The translations under genes and the position numbers were made by a program. A stretch of DNA of 64,000 bases from Setomelanomma holmii (lineage: Eukaryota; Ascomycota; Dothideomycetes; Pleosporales; Phaeosphaeriaceae): NCBI GenBank assembly GCA_010015745.1, contig ML978161.1, positions 310,001 to 374,000 of the forward strand, given 5' to 3'. The notes below the pieces were generated by a model. That model was not told the DNA's origin. It searched no databases and worked only from the letters and a program-made list of their open reading frames with translations. Below are positions 42,119 through 54,929 of the stretch, piece after piece. Each line of letters begins with the position of its first letter. Positions within the stretch are counted from its first letter, which is position 1.

Positions 42119-45100
42119 TCAACTCAGACCAGACACGCAAGCTGAAGAAGCAGTGGGCCCTTCCCAAAGCTTGACCGTCTTTACGGTGGGATTCTTCGGT
42201 TCGTGACATGCAAAGATATTGACATGGTTGTCGTACATCGCAGCTGCAGCGATCATAAGTCGGTGGGGGTGGAACGCGGTAGCAGCAATCGGCGCCGAGC
42301 GGTCACGAAGAAAGCCGGAATATGGTTCGAAGTATGACACAGGCTGTCCACTGTTGATGTTAAAGATTTTGACCCGATGCTTTTGCGTTCCCCTACGACT
42401 GTCAGTGTTGTGTACGAGCTTCAATAGGAGGGCTATACTTACGTTGCAAACACAGGCGCGTGCTCGTGCACACTCAGAGTTCGCAGATGATCCGTCGATG
42501 CCAGGATAGTCTTGACGCTTTTGTCCATACGAATGTCCCAAAGCTTAACTTCACCGCTGCGACAACCACTGACAAGCTCACGCTGCCCACCGCGCTGTAA
42601 ATGCACGTTTGTAATCCATTGTTTATGCTCCTTCCAAACTTTCACCATGGCAGTGGCTGGCTTCTGGCGTTGGTCGTAGACCCGAATAGCTCCATCGCCA
42701 AATCCAGCAACGAAAACGTCACCCTCGACCTGATCCGATGTCAATGAAGTTATGCACGATCCAGATCTCGCAGGTAGGTCCTATTTTGATCAGCACTTCC
42801 ACTGCCAATTCTTACGGGGCCGACTTACACTGGTGCATACTTCAGTGCCTGCATTCCATACCCGAATTACCTTGACATCGCCAGCGACCAAGACAAGCCC
42901 ACGTCCCTGCTGCCAGTCAAATACAAGACCAGCATTCTTGTTACTGGGCACTAGATCGGTCAAGGCTCGAAAGCCTGTCACAAGTTCAGTGCCCCCTTTC
43001 GTGTCATAGTTGCGAAAGATCTTGATGACACCGTCGGAGGAGCCAGTCAACAACAGCGCTTGGTCATCCTCGTTGATAAACCGAACGTCCGTGATCCTAG
43101 AGTCCATGGGGTTGCCGTTGGAGAAGCAATTGATCCTACTGACCCCCTTCGAATAGTCAATAATATTGACCGTGTCCCGGTTGTCAGCGACCACAAGGTG
43201 GTCTTCAAACTGATGAAAGCACATCTTGTTGGGTTGACTGAGATTGTCAAAATACCCCCGAGGAACATCCCAGCGGTTCGAAACAGCAACTTGCTTCAGA
43301 GGTTGCGTCTCGGCAATGATCTTGTCGTTGCGGTTCCGGCGCCACAGCCTCCCATTGTAGTCGGTACTGCCGGGCTCGTCTGCCTCTGTTGGTTTCATTT
43401 GCGGCTCACGGAAGTACTCTACCGACCACTCGAAGAAGACACTTCTCAGCGGTATGTCTGGTCGTTGGCTCATAACCCGAGGCGTATATCCCCTTGACTT
43501 CGGCTCTTCCTCAACATTATATCGCTCAGGGGTATGAGGGCGTGATTCGGCCGAAGCGGCTGGTCCTTCCTCAACTTTGACCCTTGAGGCTGGTTTTGAA
43601 GGCACACTTGTGGTATCATGACCTGTCCAAAGGCTTTTAAGAGAAGCGCCAACACTGGTGGATTTCCTCATGCCACCAAAGAGTGATAGATAGCCTGATT
43701 CCTTGGTTGGTGTCGGAGGATTAGCCGCATTCTGCTGATCAGGTACATCCTCTGTTCTGCCACGTGACGGACGTGCGGTCGGAAGGTTCTTGACAGCCTC
43801 CTCGAAGTGCGGCTGTATATATTTGGCTAAAGAAGACTCAAGCAATGCAATCAGTATGTAATCGACCACAATCCCAGCTTCTTTGGCGATTTCTGGATGT
43901 GGGTCGACAGACATGACCAGGAGTTCCTTCCATATGGCGGAATAGATCGTGTTCTGCGAGCAGAAACTGTGCTCTGCACCGTCGAAGCCAGGTGATGCTC
44001 GCATCTTCATATAGAGGCCATCGGCGGTCCTTTCATCAGGCTGTGTTGACGACGTGGCAGCTTTCTCTGCCACGAACTGCTCATACGCGGCAACGATGAA
44101 CCGCGACTTGTAACGAGCAACGAAGGTCGAGAAGAACATAAGCAGTTCTTTGCGCACCATGCTGTTGCCGTCCATAGTCACAACAAGGACCATAGATGCG
44201 ATTGACTCCTCGATATTTGCCACTTGCGCAGTGACGTCCCGGATGCCCAGGAAAGCAGCCAAAGCGTGTAGCATTGCAGCTCTGACTTCTGCCACAGGGT
44301 CCACAACAAGTTCACACAGTCGCTCATGGGCCATGCAGCGTATGCCCACCCACTTGGCCTCTTCGTAATTGATCCAAAGCTTGCTCAAGCACAGACACGA
44401 CCATTGTCTGAGTAGGGGATTCTGCATATCCTTGAGATGATCAAGGCAGCTCTCCACCAGCTCTGTGCTCAACGAAGCGCGTTGTCCTTGGTTGTAGTCT
44501 TTGCAGAACATGGCAATGATGAAGGCGCACATGGCTCGATGTTCGCTTGCGTTCTGGATCGGAATACCTGAATTTGGGTTAAAAATGTTGATGAAATACT
44601 GGTACCCGTTGTCTTTGAGGAGATCAGCCTGGCATGACTGATCAACGGCAAGGATGCGGGCCCATATGAAGACCATGACCGGTTTGAGCTCATTTGCCTG
44701 CGACTGCAACAGTTTTAGAACATAAGGGAAGATTCCTATACTGAGGGCCAAGTTGACGGCCCATGGCCCGTGATCCAAAAAGCTTGAAAGAAGGATGAGC
44801 GCACGTAGTCGATGGACTTGACTGAGGAGGACTTGGAGGACGATGGGGAGCTGCTCAGGAATCTTTTGCTCAACAGCTCCCTGTGTCAAGTAGACCTCGA
44901 AGGCAGTCAATTGCTCAGAGAAAAACTCGGAATGCTTGTAGATATAGTCCTTCTCTCCGCGGGCTTCAGCCTGCAAGTCGGGGAGCTGGGCAAGGATCAA
45001 CTCAACCGCAAGATCCCAGCTGCGCCACAGTGGATGGTCGTGTGTCTGAGGGATTTCAGGGTGAGAAACGGGATGGCAGTGATAGACGCGCATGATGCGC

Positions 45101-46552
45101 TGCGCGAGGAGGTAGTTACGGAAGAGTGCTGCGACCATTAGATCCTGGCGAAACAATTTCTTGAAGAGCGGTTTCGAGAGAGAGTTCCAAGCGATAGTGT
45201 CAGTGATGGCTGTGAATATCCAATTGAGCTCGCCTATCGGCGTTCTTCGCTCAGAGACTTTGCCAGGGATGTTATGCGCATCCCGGAGGCCGACTTTGCT
45301 GGGAAGGGAGTTTTGGAGAATAAAGAATTGCACTGCCATCGTTATTGGATCGGTCAGACACGATGTGAAGATGTCTGCCGGTAGTTCAGGGTTAGTGGGA
45401 AGAGATTCTTTTTCTCTACAGGCTGCTAGGTGAATGCAGTCACTGAAGTCCGTGTACTCGACGTTGGGATCCCTTCGCCTTGCATCCTCGAACTCTGTCT
45501 GGTGCTTTTCTGCAAATCGGTTGAAGTTGCTGATGATGAGGCCAGCGTCGGAGCAGTCGTAGACGAAGAGACTGGGTGCCCCAATCCAACTTTGCAAGTC
45601 GTACAAGGACAACGGGATGTATTGTGTGTAATTTCTGTTGAAGACCCAAATTTCTCCTGAAGAGGTTGGCTTAGGCACCCCGTGGCCATTGTAGTGAAAC
45701 AAAACCCGCTCGTTGCGAGCATTGCGTCTCAATGTAGATGTGTATTTCCTCGTCTCCTCGGTTGTCGGGTCTAAAAGCAGCTTGTATCGGGTGCGCATGC
45801 TTAGTTGCTCGTACTGGGTCTGGAGTGCTTTGCCAATCTGGTTCATTGGCGTGTGCCCTGGCGTCTGGGAAGTGACTGTTGGATCTATCCAGCACTCCTC
45901 TTTTGCGCAGGGATTCGTCTTGATGACGTCTGGCGGGTCGACACCGATGTTGAGACACAGAGCTAGCACTGCAGAAACAGTTTTCAGTCGGTCTCTCATA
46001 CGCCACTCCTGCACAGGGAATGCGCTGTCCTCATGTTTGGGTTGGCCGCCCGTCTCGTGCTTCTTGTCGGTGTAGTACATGAAGAAGTTCTGTGGTCGCA
46101 TGTCAGCGATCTGCGCACAGCGCCTGCGTCAAAGCAGCACGTACTGAGGTCAAGAGATTGCTGTACTCTTCCGAGTTCAGCTGATCGTCCCACCCATGGC
46201 GGATCTTGAAGTGCCCATCCGTGCTACCCTCGTCCGCGCTCTCAGGCGGCGGCGCAGGGTGACGGGGCCCAAAGTCGCTCCTAGCGCGCGAAAGGCTGGG
46301 CCGCGCTGAGGAGGTGCCATTGGTAGCAAAGGAGGTGATGGCTGAAGAGTCCTCCATGTGACCGCGGGCAGGTGTTGCGTGGGCTGCGGAGGTGCCAGGT
46401 CGCGAGGATGCTGCGGCGTGTTGCTGCTGCTGATACAGCTGGTGATCCTCTGCAGTCATGCCATTCAGTTCGGATCGGACGGGCGCATGAGAGGCCAGCG
46501 GGTTGGGAAGCGGATGGCCGTTGCGGAGGGGCAGGTCGTCGGTGGTTCTCAT
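42119..46552 (-). CDS. KOG1: TORC1 subunit raptor (Kog1)
   Basis: Scaffold subunit of TORC1, presenting substrates to the Tor kinase in nutrient signalling at the vacuole. 1426 aa; exons 46552-46145, 46089-42829, 42780-42443 and 42392-42119. The N-terminal 130 residues are disordered; then YSNLLTSNFFMYYTDKKHET opens the raptor N-terminal caspase-like domain (about 135-330), with RVLFHYNGHGVPKPT, FNRNYTQYIPLSLYDLQSWI and FVYDCSDAGLI. HEAT-type repeats follow (LRQWSCLCLSKLWINYEEAK, VRAAMLHALAAFLG). The C-terminal WD40 propeller starts near 1090 (FEDHLVVADNRDTVNIIDY) and runs to the end (VWKEHKQWITNVHL, VSGCRSGEVKLWDIRMDKS, TAFHPHRLMIAAAAMYDNHV). The introns are 55, 48 and 50 bp. Intron 2 joins VCTS to DLPARSGSCITSL, as in the family. 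Confidence 0.96.
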
Positions 46553-47525
46553 GTTGAAAGCAGGAAGCCCATGTCGGTAGACATGCGATGGGCGCGGGGA
46601 GCAGGCGCGACCATATAGCTTGGGCGACGTGGACGTGACTGAGAGCAGTTGTGGAGAGGCGCGTTGTAGCAGCTCTACGTCCGCGACGCGGCCCGAGAAG
46701 TAGGAATCTTTGGATTGACGTTGATGCCGCGGTGAACCATTTGCGTCAAGCTTCGGAGTGGTCCTTGACTAGGCCGCAAGAGGACGGCGGTGAGGCACGT
46801 GAGACAGCCCTGCACACCGAAGTTGATACCTGCAGTTAATGCCTGGCGCGTTATTCGCGACCCATGTTGAGCCGCCCAGGACTGCTTGATAGCGCTGTCT
46901 GCAGATACTGATCGCGAGACATGCACCGCGCAAGTACATGCAATGCCACCCACCGTAGCTCTAAGTACGTCCGTCTGCAATCCAGGACATGCACGCTGTG
47001 GTTGCCGCAACCAATGATCGCGTTGCGCACACCCTGGACAAGCCGCCGATCCTCAGGGGCGCCGCAGGAAGTAGTCTGTTGCCCATCCGGCCCAGGGAGT
47101 CCGCTGCACGTTGCGACGACACCTAGACCATCGCCAGTCTCGACGCTGGAAATCTACCTGTTTGCCCTGAGCTGTGCGCGCTGCATTGGCCGTCCTCTGT
47201 CTCACAACGCCTCGCCGCCGAGCGCGCCATCACCATCACTGCCCTCAGATATCGCTTCCTCTACCGCCGCCGTCTATCGTACCGCCCGTCACAACGTCTC
47301 GAGAACCTTTGCACCCCGGCTGTACCACGCACGATATGCGCGCGACCTCCTCGGCCCTCCAGCACGCCTGACAGCCCGCACCTATCGACACCAAGCCCGA
47401 GTCGCTAGCCTCCCCATCGCGCGCACGCCTCCCTGGACGCACGATACGCAGCTACAGACCGAATGCGCACTTATTGGCACAGTGACTAGCAGAAGCTACC
47501 AAGCTGTCCAGCTTGAGTCGACGCC
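46553..47525. promoter_or_regulatory. Bidirectional upstream region, KOG1 and Tea1-like gene
   Basis: 973 bp between divergent starts. The part nearest the Tea1-like gene (47170-47520) is C-rich with CT runs and opens long spurious frames, typical of a fungal promoter or leader. No gene called. Confidence 0.45.
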
Positions 47526-50500
47526 ATGTCCTTTCTCTTTGGGAAGAAGAGCAAGCAGCAGTCCAGCGCACTGCCAGCTGCAACTCGGGAAATATCCTCA
47601 TCACACGGCCAAGGGCCGCCTGCGCCTGCTATCAACGGGGGAGGCCCTCGCGATGTCGAAAAAAGTCGACCTGGGCCACAGGCACAAACTCCCACCCCAG
47701 GGGGCAGCGTGAACAACTCCTTCAGCTCTCTGCAGAATCCAGCAAATGCGACCACGCCCGAACCCAAAGCGCTTCGGGAACGCGTCGACCCAAATTTACA
47801 GGTGCGTATGACGCTCGGGCTTGGGTCCATGTTTGGGTCTTCTTGCTATGTACAGACGACTGACTGTCCTCACAGGCTGGGCGTACCATGGGCAACCCAC
47901 CAGACTCTCCCTATCCCTGGACATCGCGCCGTCTCAACTTCACCGCCGGCAATCCATTCCCTCGATATGGTGCTGCAATCAACGCGACTGCCTCGAAGGA
48001 TGGCACTATCTACCTCATGGGAGGACTCGTTGGGGGTGCAACTGTCAAAGGCGACCTATGGCTGACCGAGATGGGCAATGGGAGCATGGCTTGCTATCCA
48101 ATCTCGACCACGGGAGACGGCCCTGGGCCTCGCGTCGGACACGCCAGTCTGCTCGTGGGCAATGCTTTCATCGTATTTGGTGGTGACACGAAGCTGGCCG
48201 ACAATGACGATCTCGACGATACTCTGTATCTATTGAACACCTGTAAGCAGTCAACACATGTCTAAAGACCCTACTCTAACCGGTCGCAGCAACGAAGCAC
48301 TGGTCGCGTGCACTACCTCAAGGACCTCGCCCAACGGGACGTTATGGGCATACCCTGAACATCCTCGGATCGAAGATCTACATTTTTGGTGGGCAGGTCG
48401 AGGGTTTCTTCTTCAACGACCTAGTTGCCTTTGACTTGAACTCGCTACAGTCCTCCGCGAGTCGGTGGGAGGTTCTACTCCCGAATATCAAAGATCAAGC
48501 TTCTCCTCAAGGCAGATCTCCTCCAGCACGCACCAATCACTCTGTCATAACATGGAACGACAAACTCTATCTGTATGTGCGCCTTGTCGAACGCACTATC
48601 TCCGACTGCTAACTTATTTCAGGTTTGGCGGTACTGATGGTGTTACCTGGTTCAATGATGTCTGGACGTATGAATCTCGTTTGAACACCTGGACAGAATT
48701 GGACTGCATTGGCTACATCCCAGTGGCTCGAGAGGGACACTCTGCTGCCCTAGTGAACGACACTATGTACATTTTTGGCGGACGCACACAAGAAGGCGTT
48801 GACCTAGGAGATCTGGCGGCGTTCCGCATTACATCCCGTCGTTGGTATATGTTTCAGAACATGGGTCACTCGCCATCCGCACGGTCTGGACATAGCATGA
48901 CGGCATACGGAAAACACATTGTTGTCGTGGCAGGTGAGCCGAGCTCTTCTGTTAGCGACAGGAATGAGCTTAGTCTTGCCTACATCCTCGATACTTCGAA
49001 AATCCGATACCCGCCAAATGAAGGTGCGCCTTCACAACAGGCATTGAACACTCCCAGGAAACTCAGTGGGGGCGAAAGGAGTAATATACCTCAGAGCAAA
49101 GCGGCGCCACTAACAGCACGCGAAAGCATGCTCCCTGGGCCCCAGCTTTCTAGAGGTCCTGAAATAATGGGAAATGGCACAGGCGTTGGTTCGCGCTTGC
49201 CACGCGCCGCTGGACAAGCACCTCCAGGGCCACCCCCACTACAGCAGCCTCCGCAACCGCGCACGAACGGAAACTCTACGCAAGGTGCACCCAACGCGAG
49301 AAGCAAGACACCTACCAAGATTGATCGTGTGTACGGACCTCCCGTCGACACGGGCATAGTTGGATCCCTTGACAGAGAAAATCGGTCACCCGCAAGCCAC
49401 GACAGCCCTTCTACTATCGAAATGACTAGGAAAGGATCAGATGCCATAAGCCAGCGCCCAGCCAAGGAGTCCATGGAGACCTCAAGATCTGGCAGCATAG
49501 TCTCGAGAAACACATCCCGTTCACACCGACAACAGCATTCTCAGGATAGCGTCGATCAATCTACGCCGAGACGCTCGATTGATACACCGCAAAGGCGGAG
49601 CGAAAGTCGTGAGGCTGAACAACGGCCGATCGATAGCGGACTGGGAGTATCACCTCCAAATGGCCAGCCAAACGACGAGTTGTTCCGTGATCTCGAGCTC
49701 GCCAAATCTCGAAACGCATGGTATGCTTCAGAGCTTGCTTTGGCACGCAAAGCTGGGTACAACCCTGGATCATCAACGAGTCCGATGTTCGACGAACGAT
49801 CTGCGGATGCTCTGCGAGACGAAGACAAGCCCTTGCTAGAGGCTCTTTTCAAAATGAAAACAGAGCTCGAGCGTGTTCAGAATTCCATCAAGATTCAAGG
49901 CGAAGATGCGGCGCAGAGAATTGCCGAAGTTGAAAGGCAGCGTGACGCGGCTGTGAACGAGGCCATATATGCCAGGACGAAATTAGCCGCTCACGGAGGC
50001 GGCAGTCAGAGTGGAACACCTCAGCCAGATGTATCTCGCAGCGGAGGCACCCCTGACATCGATCGTATTCAGGACGTTAATCGTCGCCTTGTCGCGTCAC
50101 TGGCTGCACAGAGTGATTTATCTACCAGACTTGAGAAAATTACATCTGAGCTCGAAGCAGACAAAAGGGCGAAGCAGCTTGCAGAAGAAACTGCAGAAGC
50201 TGCTCAGAACCGTGTCCACGAGCTCGATTCGACTCGGCAGAAAGCGACTGCTGATCACGAAAGCCTACGTTCTGACCTACACGAGGCACAACGGGTGGCT
50301 AGGGAAGCTTCCGCTAGCGCAGCTGAAGCGGAGACAACAGCTAAACTCCTGGCGGTAGACAAACAAGAGCTGGCCACTAGACTCGCACAATTTTCCGAGG
50401 ACTCGCAGCGCCACACAATTGTACTCCAATCCCTACGTGACGCCGTCGCCGCATCCTCCGAAAAGTCCACTCTACTAGAGAAGAAGCTTGAGGAGGAAAA

Positions 50501-52124
50501 GCTCCAAAGCGATCACCTACGACAGAAACTATCCCAGCTTCGCGCCGAGCATGAAAGCCGCGTCATTGAGCTTGAGACTACCTCTCAGAAGCTTCGCGAT
50601 GCCGAAGAATTGGCCGAGAAGCATGCTGAAGAGGCCCGGTTTCATCGGCAGGCAGTCATGACTGGTTTGGACAGAGTCGCGCAACCGAGTCATGTGAACC
50701 AAGATGTTGTGGACGAGCGCGTGGTGATACTTCAGCAACAAGTCGAAACAGCCAACTCCATGGCACGCAAGAACCAAGTAGCGGCTGACCAAGCGTCCCA
50801 GAAGCTTCGACGAGCAGAAGAAAGGATCGCAGGTCTTGAAGCATACCAAGAGCAATCCAGTCGAGAAGGCCTTACAATTCGCAAACAGCTGCAACAGTCA
50901 ATGCGAGATGTGCATGCTTCAGAAGCCGAGAAGGCTGAACTTCGTCAACAACACGAACGTCTTCGCCTGGATAGCAACGCTTTCGAAGTCCAACTTAAGA
51001 CACTAAGGAATCTTTTGGAAGAACGTGGTGTCAATCCAGTCGACGCTCGACGCTCTAGAGTCTTGGATAGCCCCAACTCTCGCTTCGGCACCCCCGAGCT
51101 CAATCGCGTGCGGGAGCTCGAGCAACAGATCGACTCCATGAACAAGGCACACGAGGAACTCAGGGCTGTGTTTGAACAACGCGAGCATGAAGTGAGTAAA
51201 GATTGGGAAGAAAAGCTCCAGGCTCTGCACAATGACCATCAAGCCGCCGTCAAGTATCTCCGAGGAACGGAAAAGATGCTCGCAAAGATGAAGCAAGAGC
51301 TTGATCGATACAAGACTGCAAATTCTAGGCTTGAGGAAGAGCTTGCGCAAGCTCGCAACGATTCCACTAACAACTCCAGAGATCAGAGCAATGACTGGGA
51401 GTCGGAGAGGATGAAATTTCAGGCGCAGTACTCAGACCTTCAAGAGAGGGTGAAAGTGACTGTCTCGAACCTCGAAACTCAGATTTCGGAACTGCATTCC
51501 GAAGTCGCTGGCGCCCGTCAAGAGGTACAGGTCGCGGCCAAATCTACTAAGCAGGCTGAATCCATCGCTGATCAAACCCGGCTTGACTTGGAATCACTTC
51601 GGCGTCAACATTCGTTGGTTGAGGAACGTGCGCGCGAAGCTGAGAGCCGAGTGCAAATGTTCCTCGACCAATTCGAGACCTCTGTTGACAGCTACCGCCG
51701 ACAATCTCAGATTACATCCATCAATGCGAATGAAAGTCAGGTTCATCATCGAGGGCATGACAGTGTCGCCTCCGCGGAATCTCTTTACAGCCATAACGAT
51801 GGCTCAAGCACTCCAGATGCTAACAATCGCCCAACTTCTACCGCAACGCGCAATTCCATGGCACTTGACAACCTTGCGTCTGAACTGGATGCTTTACGAT
51901 CACACTGGGAAACGACAAATAAGGCGTATCGGCTGAGTGATCGATTTGAGTTTGAGAGAACACCAACGAACGATAAGAATGAGTTGAGCGATTCCCTTTC
52001 ACAGTGGCGACCGCATGTGGCTTCGGACGATGCCGTGGAGAAGGAGTCTGGAGGGGACATTCCACATTCCACGCATGCTGTGGCCTCGAAGGCACCATCT
52101 TCGACGCTGCCTTCGCTTTCATGA
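47526..52124 (+). CDS. Kelch-repeat cell-end/polarity protein (Tea1/KelA-like)
   Basis: A 1475-aa polarity protein with an N-terminal kelch propeller and long C-terminal coiled coils, the layout of fission-yeast Tea1 and Aspergillus KelA, which mark growth sites via microtubule ends. Exons are 47526-47801, 47876-48242, 48290-48572 and 48623-52124. Kelch repeats (about 95-420) show FPRYGAAINATASKDGTIYL, GPRVGHASLLVGNAFIVFGG, TGRYGHTLNILGSKIYIFGG, PARTNHSVITWNDKLYLFGG, AREGHSAALVNDTMYIFGG and SARSGHSMTAYGKHIVVVAG. A serine/proline-rich linker follows, then heptad-rich coiled coil from about 710 to 1340 (LLEALFKMKTELERVQNSIK onwards). No C-terminal prenylation signal is seen. The three introns are 47-74 bp; the last joins DKLYL to FGGTDGVTW within a kelch repeat. 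Confidence 0.93.
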
Positions 52125-53115
52125 GCATCACAGATCGACATTGTTCTGGGTGTCATCATGTTTCTTCACGGCGTACCTATCCATATAGCGCTACTTGCGT
52201 TTCCACTTCTTGTTTTAATGATGAGTATCCCAGACGGTCACAGGATTACGAACGTAATATATGCATGCAATATGAGCTACTTGATGTAAATCCGACCTTT
52301 TGCAAAGGCAGCTCCATCAATTTCATCCTTTCTAGCAGAAATTTGCTGAATTCCGATGTCAACTGCCTGACGGCTCCTCGTGCAATGAAATGCAACGACA
52401 ATGATTTTGAGATGGACGATCGGAAGACGAGTCATTGTTTCTAGATGGAGTACATTTCTCTTCTCTGGCAACGGCGTTCGACTGAGCTTCTCTCAGATAG
52501 TGAGGTCTGGGGTTTGAAGACAGCACATGCTTTCACCAATGCGCATGACACACGATAAATCGTGCAGGCATAGCGACAATTCACACCCTTGAATACGGTC
52601 TTAGATCAATGCTGTGCTAGTGAATCATCTCACAAGTGAAAGTGAAAGTAGGGTGGAGCCTGGCCGAACAAGCTATTGTACGAGCAATCACAACCTCGAT
52701 CAAACGCCGTATGCGGACCTGTCAAAATTGAAGGCCCAGTCATTAAAGCACACAATAGTTATGGCCCTGTCGGCATGCGCCTGCAGCGTCAATTATTGCT
52801 GGGCTCTTTCGCGGCAGCTATTGTTGTTCGACACCGCGACGAGAGCTCCTGGGCTTGTTCAGCTCGGAACATGCATATAATTGTTCTCGTTGTCTCGCCC
52901 TTCCTCATTTGCTAAAAGCTTTTGCAAGTCACCGTTACTTCTACATTTCTTGTCTCTATTCGGCACAACTGCAGCATTTAGAACCCAACGAATACCATTG
53001 ACGCTGGCCGTCGACAAAGTCTTAGCTGAACGACTCTCGCGGAACCAAAACATCTCAAAAGCCTCGTTTCATTCAGACCGATCGGCAGAGCGGCCACTAC
53101 GCAGATATCGCCAGC
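52125..53115. other. Intergenic, Tea1-like gene to 296-aa gene
   Basis: 991 bp with no supported gene. Small plus frames near 52614-53180 overlap the next gene's leader and lack motifs. Confidence 0.4.
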
Positions 53116-54063
53116 ATGTCAACAGAAAACAAGTCATGGTGCCCGATCGAATTGGACCCCAAAGCTCAGAGCGCCGTTGATCAACTTTCCATCATCGCAA
53201 ACTCGAAGACTCTGAGCAACGAGCAAAAGCTAGACATCCTGAGCCGTTGTCCTAACTCCGTCCTCGACGAGACGTACAAGCGCCACTCCACCGCTCATGC
53301 GCATCCCGAGGCTCCCAACTCGGCAATCGAGTTACACAATTCCGAGGTTCAAAGCGAAGATACCTACGTGCCGCTCAGACAGGTTGACGAGCCCGTGGTG
53401 AGCTCGAGCGCTCCTACTCCCATCTATCCAGCCTATGCAGGCCGTTTTACCACCTCCGAGCAAGCAAGGCAACACCGCAAGCGAAGTCGAGTGCCACCCA
53501 AATCCCAGGCGCCGGACATCGAACGAGTGAAGCGCTACGGTCGTAAGTTAAACCGCATAGTGCCTGCAAGGCTCCTCTAACGCCATGTTCCAACTGCAGG
53601 TCAATACTGGGTTCGTCGCATATATGAAGCGATGATTGATATTACAAATATTAGCGACGGCGAAACTTCCATCCATCGCCTGCGCTTCGTGGATACCAGG
53701 GCCTTCGAACCTGCGGACCTAGAATCTGTCGCACACCATATTTTCGACTCGGTTCTGGCTGTGCACGAACGTGGATGGAATCGACCTCAGGTCTACCACA
53801 AGAGAGTTGTACGAGGCAAACTCACAGATTTGAGCGAGAAGAGTGTGGAGTCACGACTCGCGCGCATATGTTACTGCCTTCGACACAAGAAAGCGACTGT
53901 CGATGACGCTATTCGAGGTGGTGTTACTCTCGCACTGCTATGCGATAACCCAGAGGCGCGAGCCTTCACTAAGCTATCGAACAACACAGGGAACAAGAAG
54001 CGCGGAGAGCGACTGCGGCTCACCAAGGATCAGATGTCGTTGGAGCAGGAAGAGTGTGAGTGA
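53116..54063 (+). CDS. Hypothetical protein, 296 aa, two exons
   Basis: Exons are 53116-53542 and 53600-54063; the 57-bp intron (GTAAGT...GCAG) restores arginine in KRYGRQYWVRRIYEAMID. The frame is maintained across the splice, and the second exon is compact: LRFVDTRAFEPADLESVAHH, IFDSVLAVHERGWNRPQVYH, ESRLARICYCLRHKKATVDD. The N-terminal half is lower in complexity (PKAQSAVDQLSIIANSKTLS, NEQKLDILSRCPNSVLDETY). I do not recognise the family; similar unnamed proteins probably exist in related fungi. The frame ends EQEECE at a GTGTGAGTGA string that itself resembles a splice donor, so a further 3' exon is possible. No signal peptide, membrane helix or known catalytic motif seen. Confidence 0.65.
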
Positions 54064-54224
54064 GAGCAGCAGGATGGATATGTCGAATTCGTGGCAGCGA
54101 GCTTTGGAATTTGGGTCGTTCTCGAAGTATTATTGACTGCGTGATGAGTGAGCCTCTAGCTGGAGGCTCTTATAGAGTAGCGCATCCTGTGGCAGGAATT
54201 CGAATATCCAAGGCTGCGGGCAGC

Positions 54225-54929
54225 TCAATAAAAACGGATGCCGTTAACACTTTCGACGCGAACGCGATCACTTCCAGGCTCAGGATCGATATTGTCGCCT
54301 TTCGTAGCTTCCTGTCGCTCGTTCGCCGCGCTCTCGGCGGCTGCCAGCCTAAGCGCTTTTCTTCTCTTCTTGCTCTGAAACAGGATGTCTTCCTCCTCAA
54401 TCTCCTTCAATACTATAATTCGTGAGTGACTCAGGATTGGCTGATGGTGCTCAAATATTTTGCTTGGGGAGAACTTACCATGAGCCCACTCCTTCTCGAC
54501 GTCTTCGTTTCCAGCTCCCAAAAGGCGTTCTACCGGCACGTCTTCACCTCGTTGGACGCGTTCGATGACTTCCTTCAAAAGACCAATCTTCGCCTCTGCC
54601 TTCCTTAGATTGTGACCTCTCTCCTGCTTCAGCCATAAGATCTGAATTGCCTGACTCCCAACCAGAAGGCCGAGAATGATGTATGGGGTGGCTGGATTCC
54701 ATCCTCGCGATTCGGGCGGTTCCGAGCGACTCCTGAGCGGTTTGGGGATCATAGCAGCCCAGAAGCTGGGCTGTATGATCCGTGGGAGAGATATGCATCG
54801 ATGCTGCGATGGTGCGTGGGCGAGCAGTGTGAAGGTGCGGGCTTGTGGGCGAGCAGGAGCAAGCAAAGCAGTGGTGCGGAAACACACAGGTGCTCGCAGG
54901 ATCTGGCGCAGATAGTTTGCAGTGTCCAT
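54225..54929 (-). CDS. Mitochondrial single-pass membrane protein, DUF5321-like
   Basis: A 212-aa protein with exons 54929-54479 and 54412-54225. The N-terminus (MDTANYLRQILRAPVCFRTT) is arginine-rich with few acids and reads as a mitochondrial presequence. One membrane helix, TPYIILGLLVGSQAIQILWL, is followed by a charged coiled-coil-like stretch (KAEAKIGLLKEVIERVQRGE). The 66-bp intron (GTAAGT...TATAG) joins KEWAH to VLKEIEEEDILFQSKKRRK. Reading through the intron would insert 22 residues without a stop, so ORF callers would miss the splice; the spliced form fits the family better. I recall this layout from the fungal DUF5321 family of mitochondrial inner-membrane proteins, function not established; this is a pattern match, not a search. 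Confidence 0.75.
   Translation of the reverse strand: MDTANYLRQILRAPVCFRTTALLAPARPQARTFTLLAHAPSQHRCISLPRIIQPSFWAAMIPKPLRSRSEPPESRGWNPATPYIILGLLVGSQAIQILWLKQERGHNLRKAEAKIGLLKEVIERVQRGEDVPVERLLGAGNEDVEKEWAHGKFSPSKIFEHHQPILSHSRIIVLKEIEEEDILFQSKKRRKALRLAAAESAANERQEATKGDNIDPEPGSDRVRVESVNGIRFY

Noticed and set aside
46921..47712. 263-codon plus-strand open frame upstream of and overlapping the Tea1-like gene
   Set aside because: Low-complexity arginine/proline/serine composition in a C-rich leader; it overlaps the start of the well-supported kelch gene in another frame.
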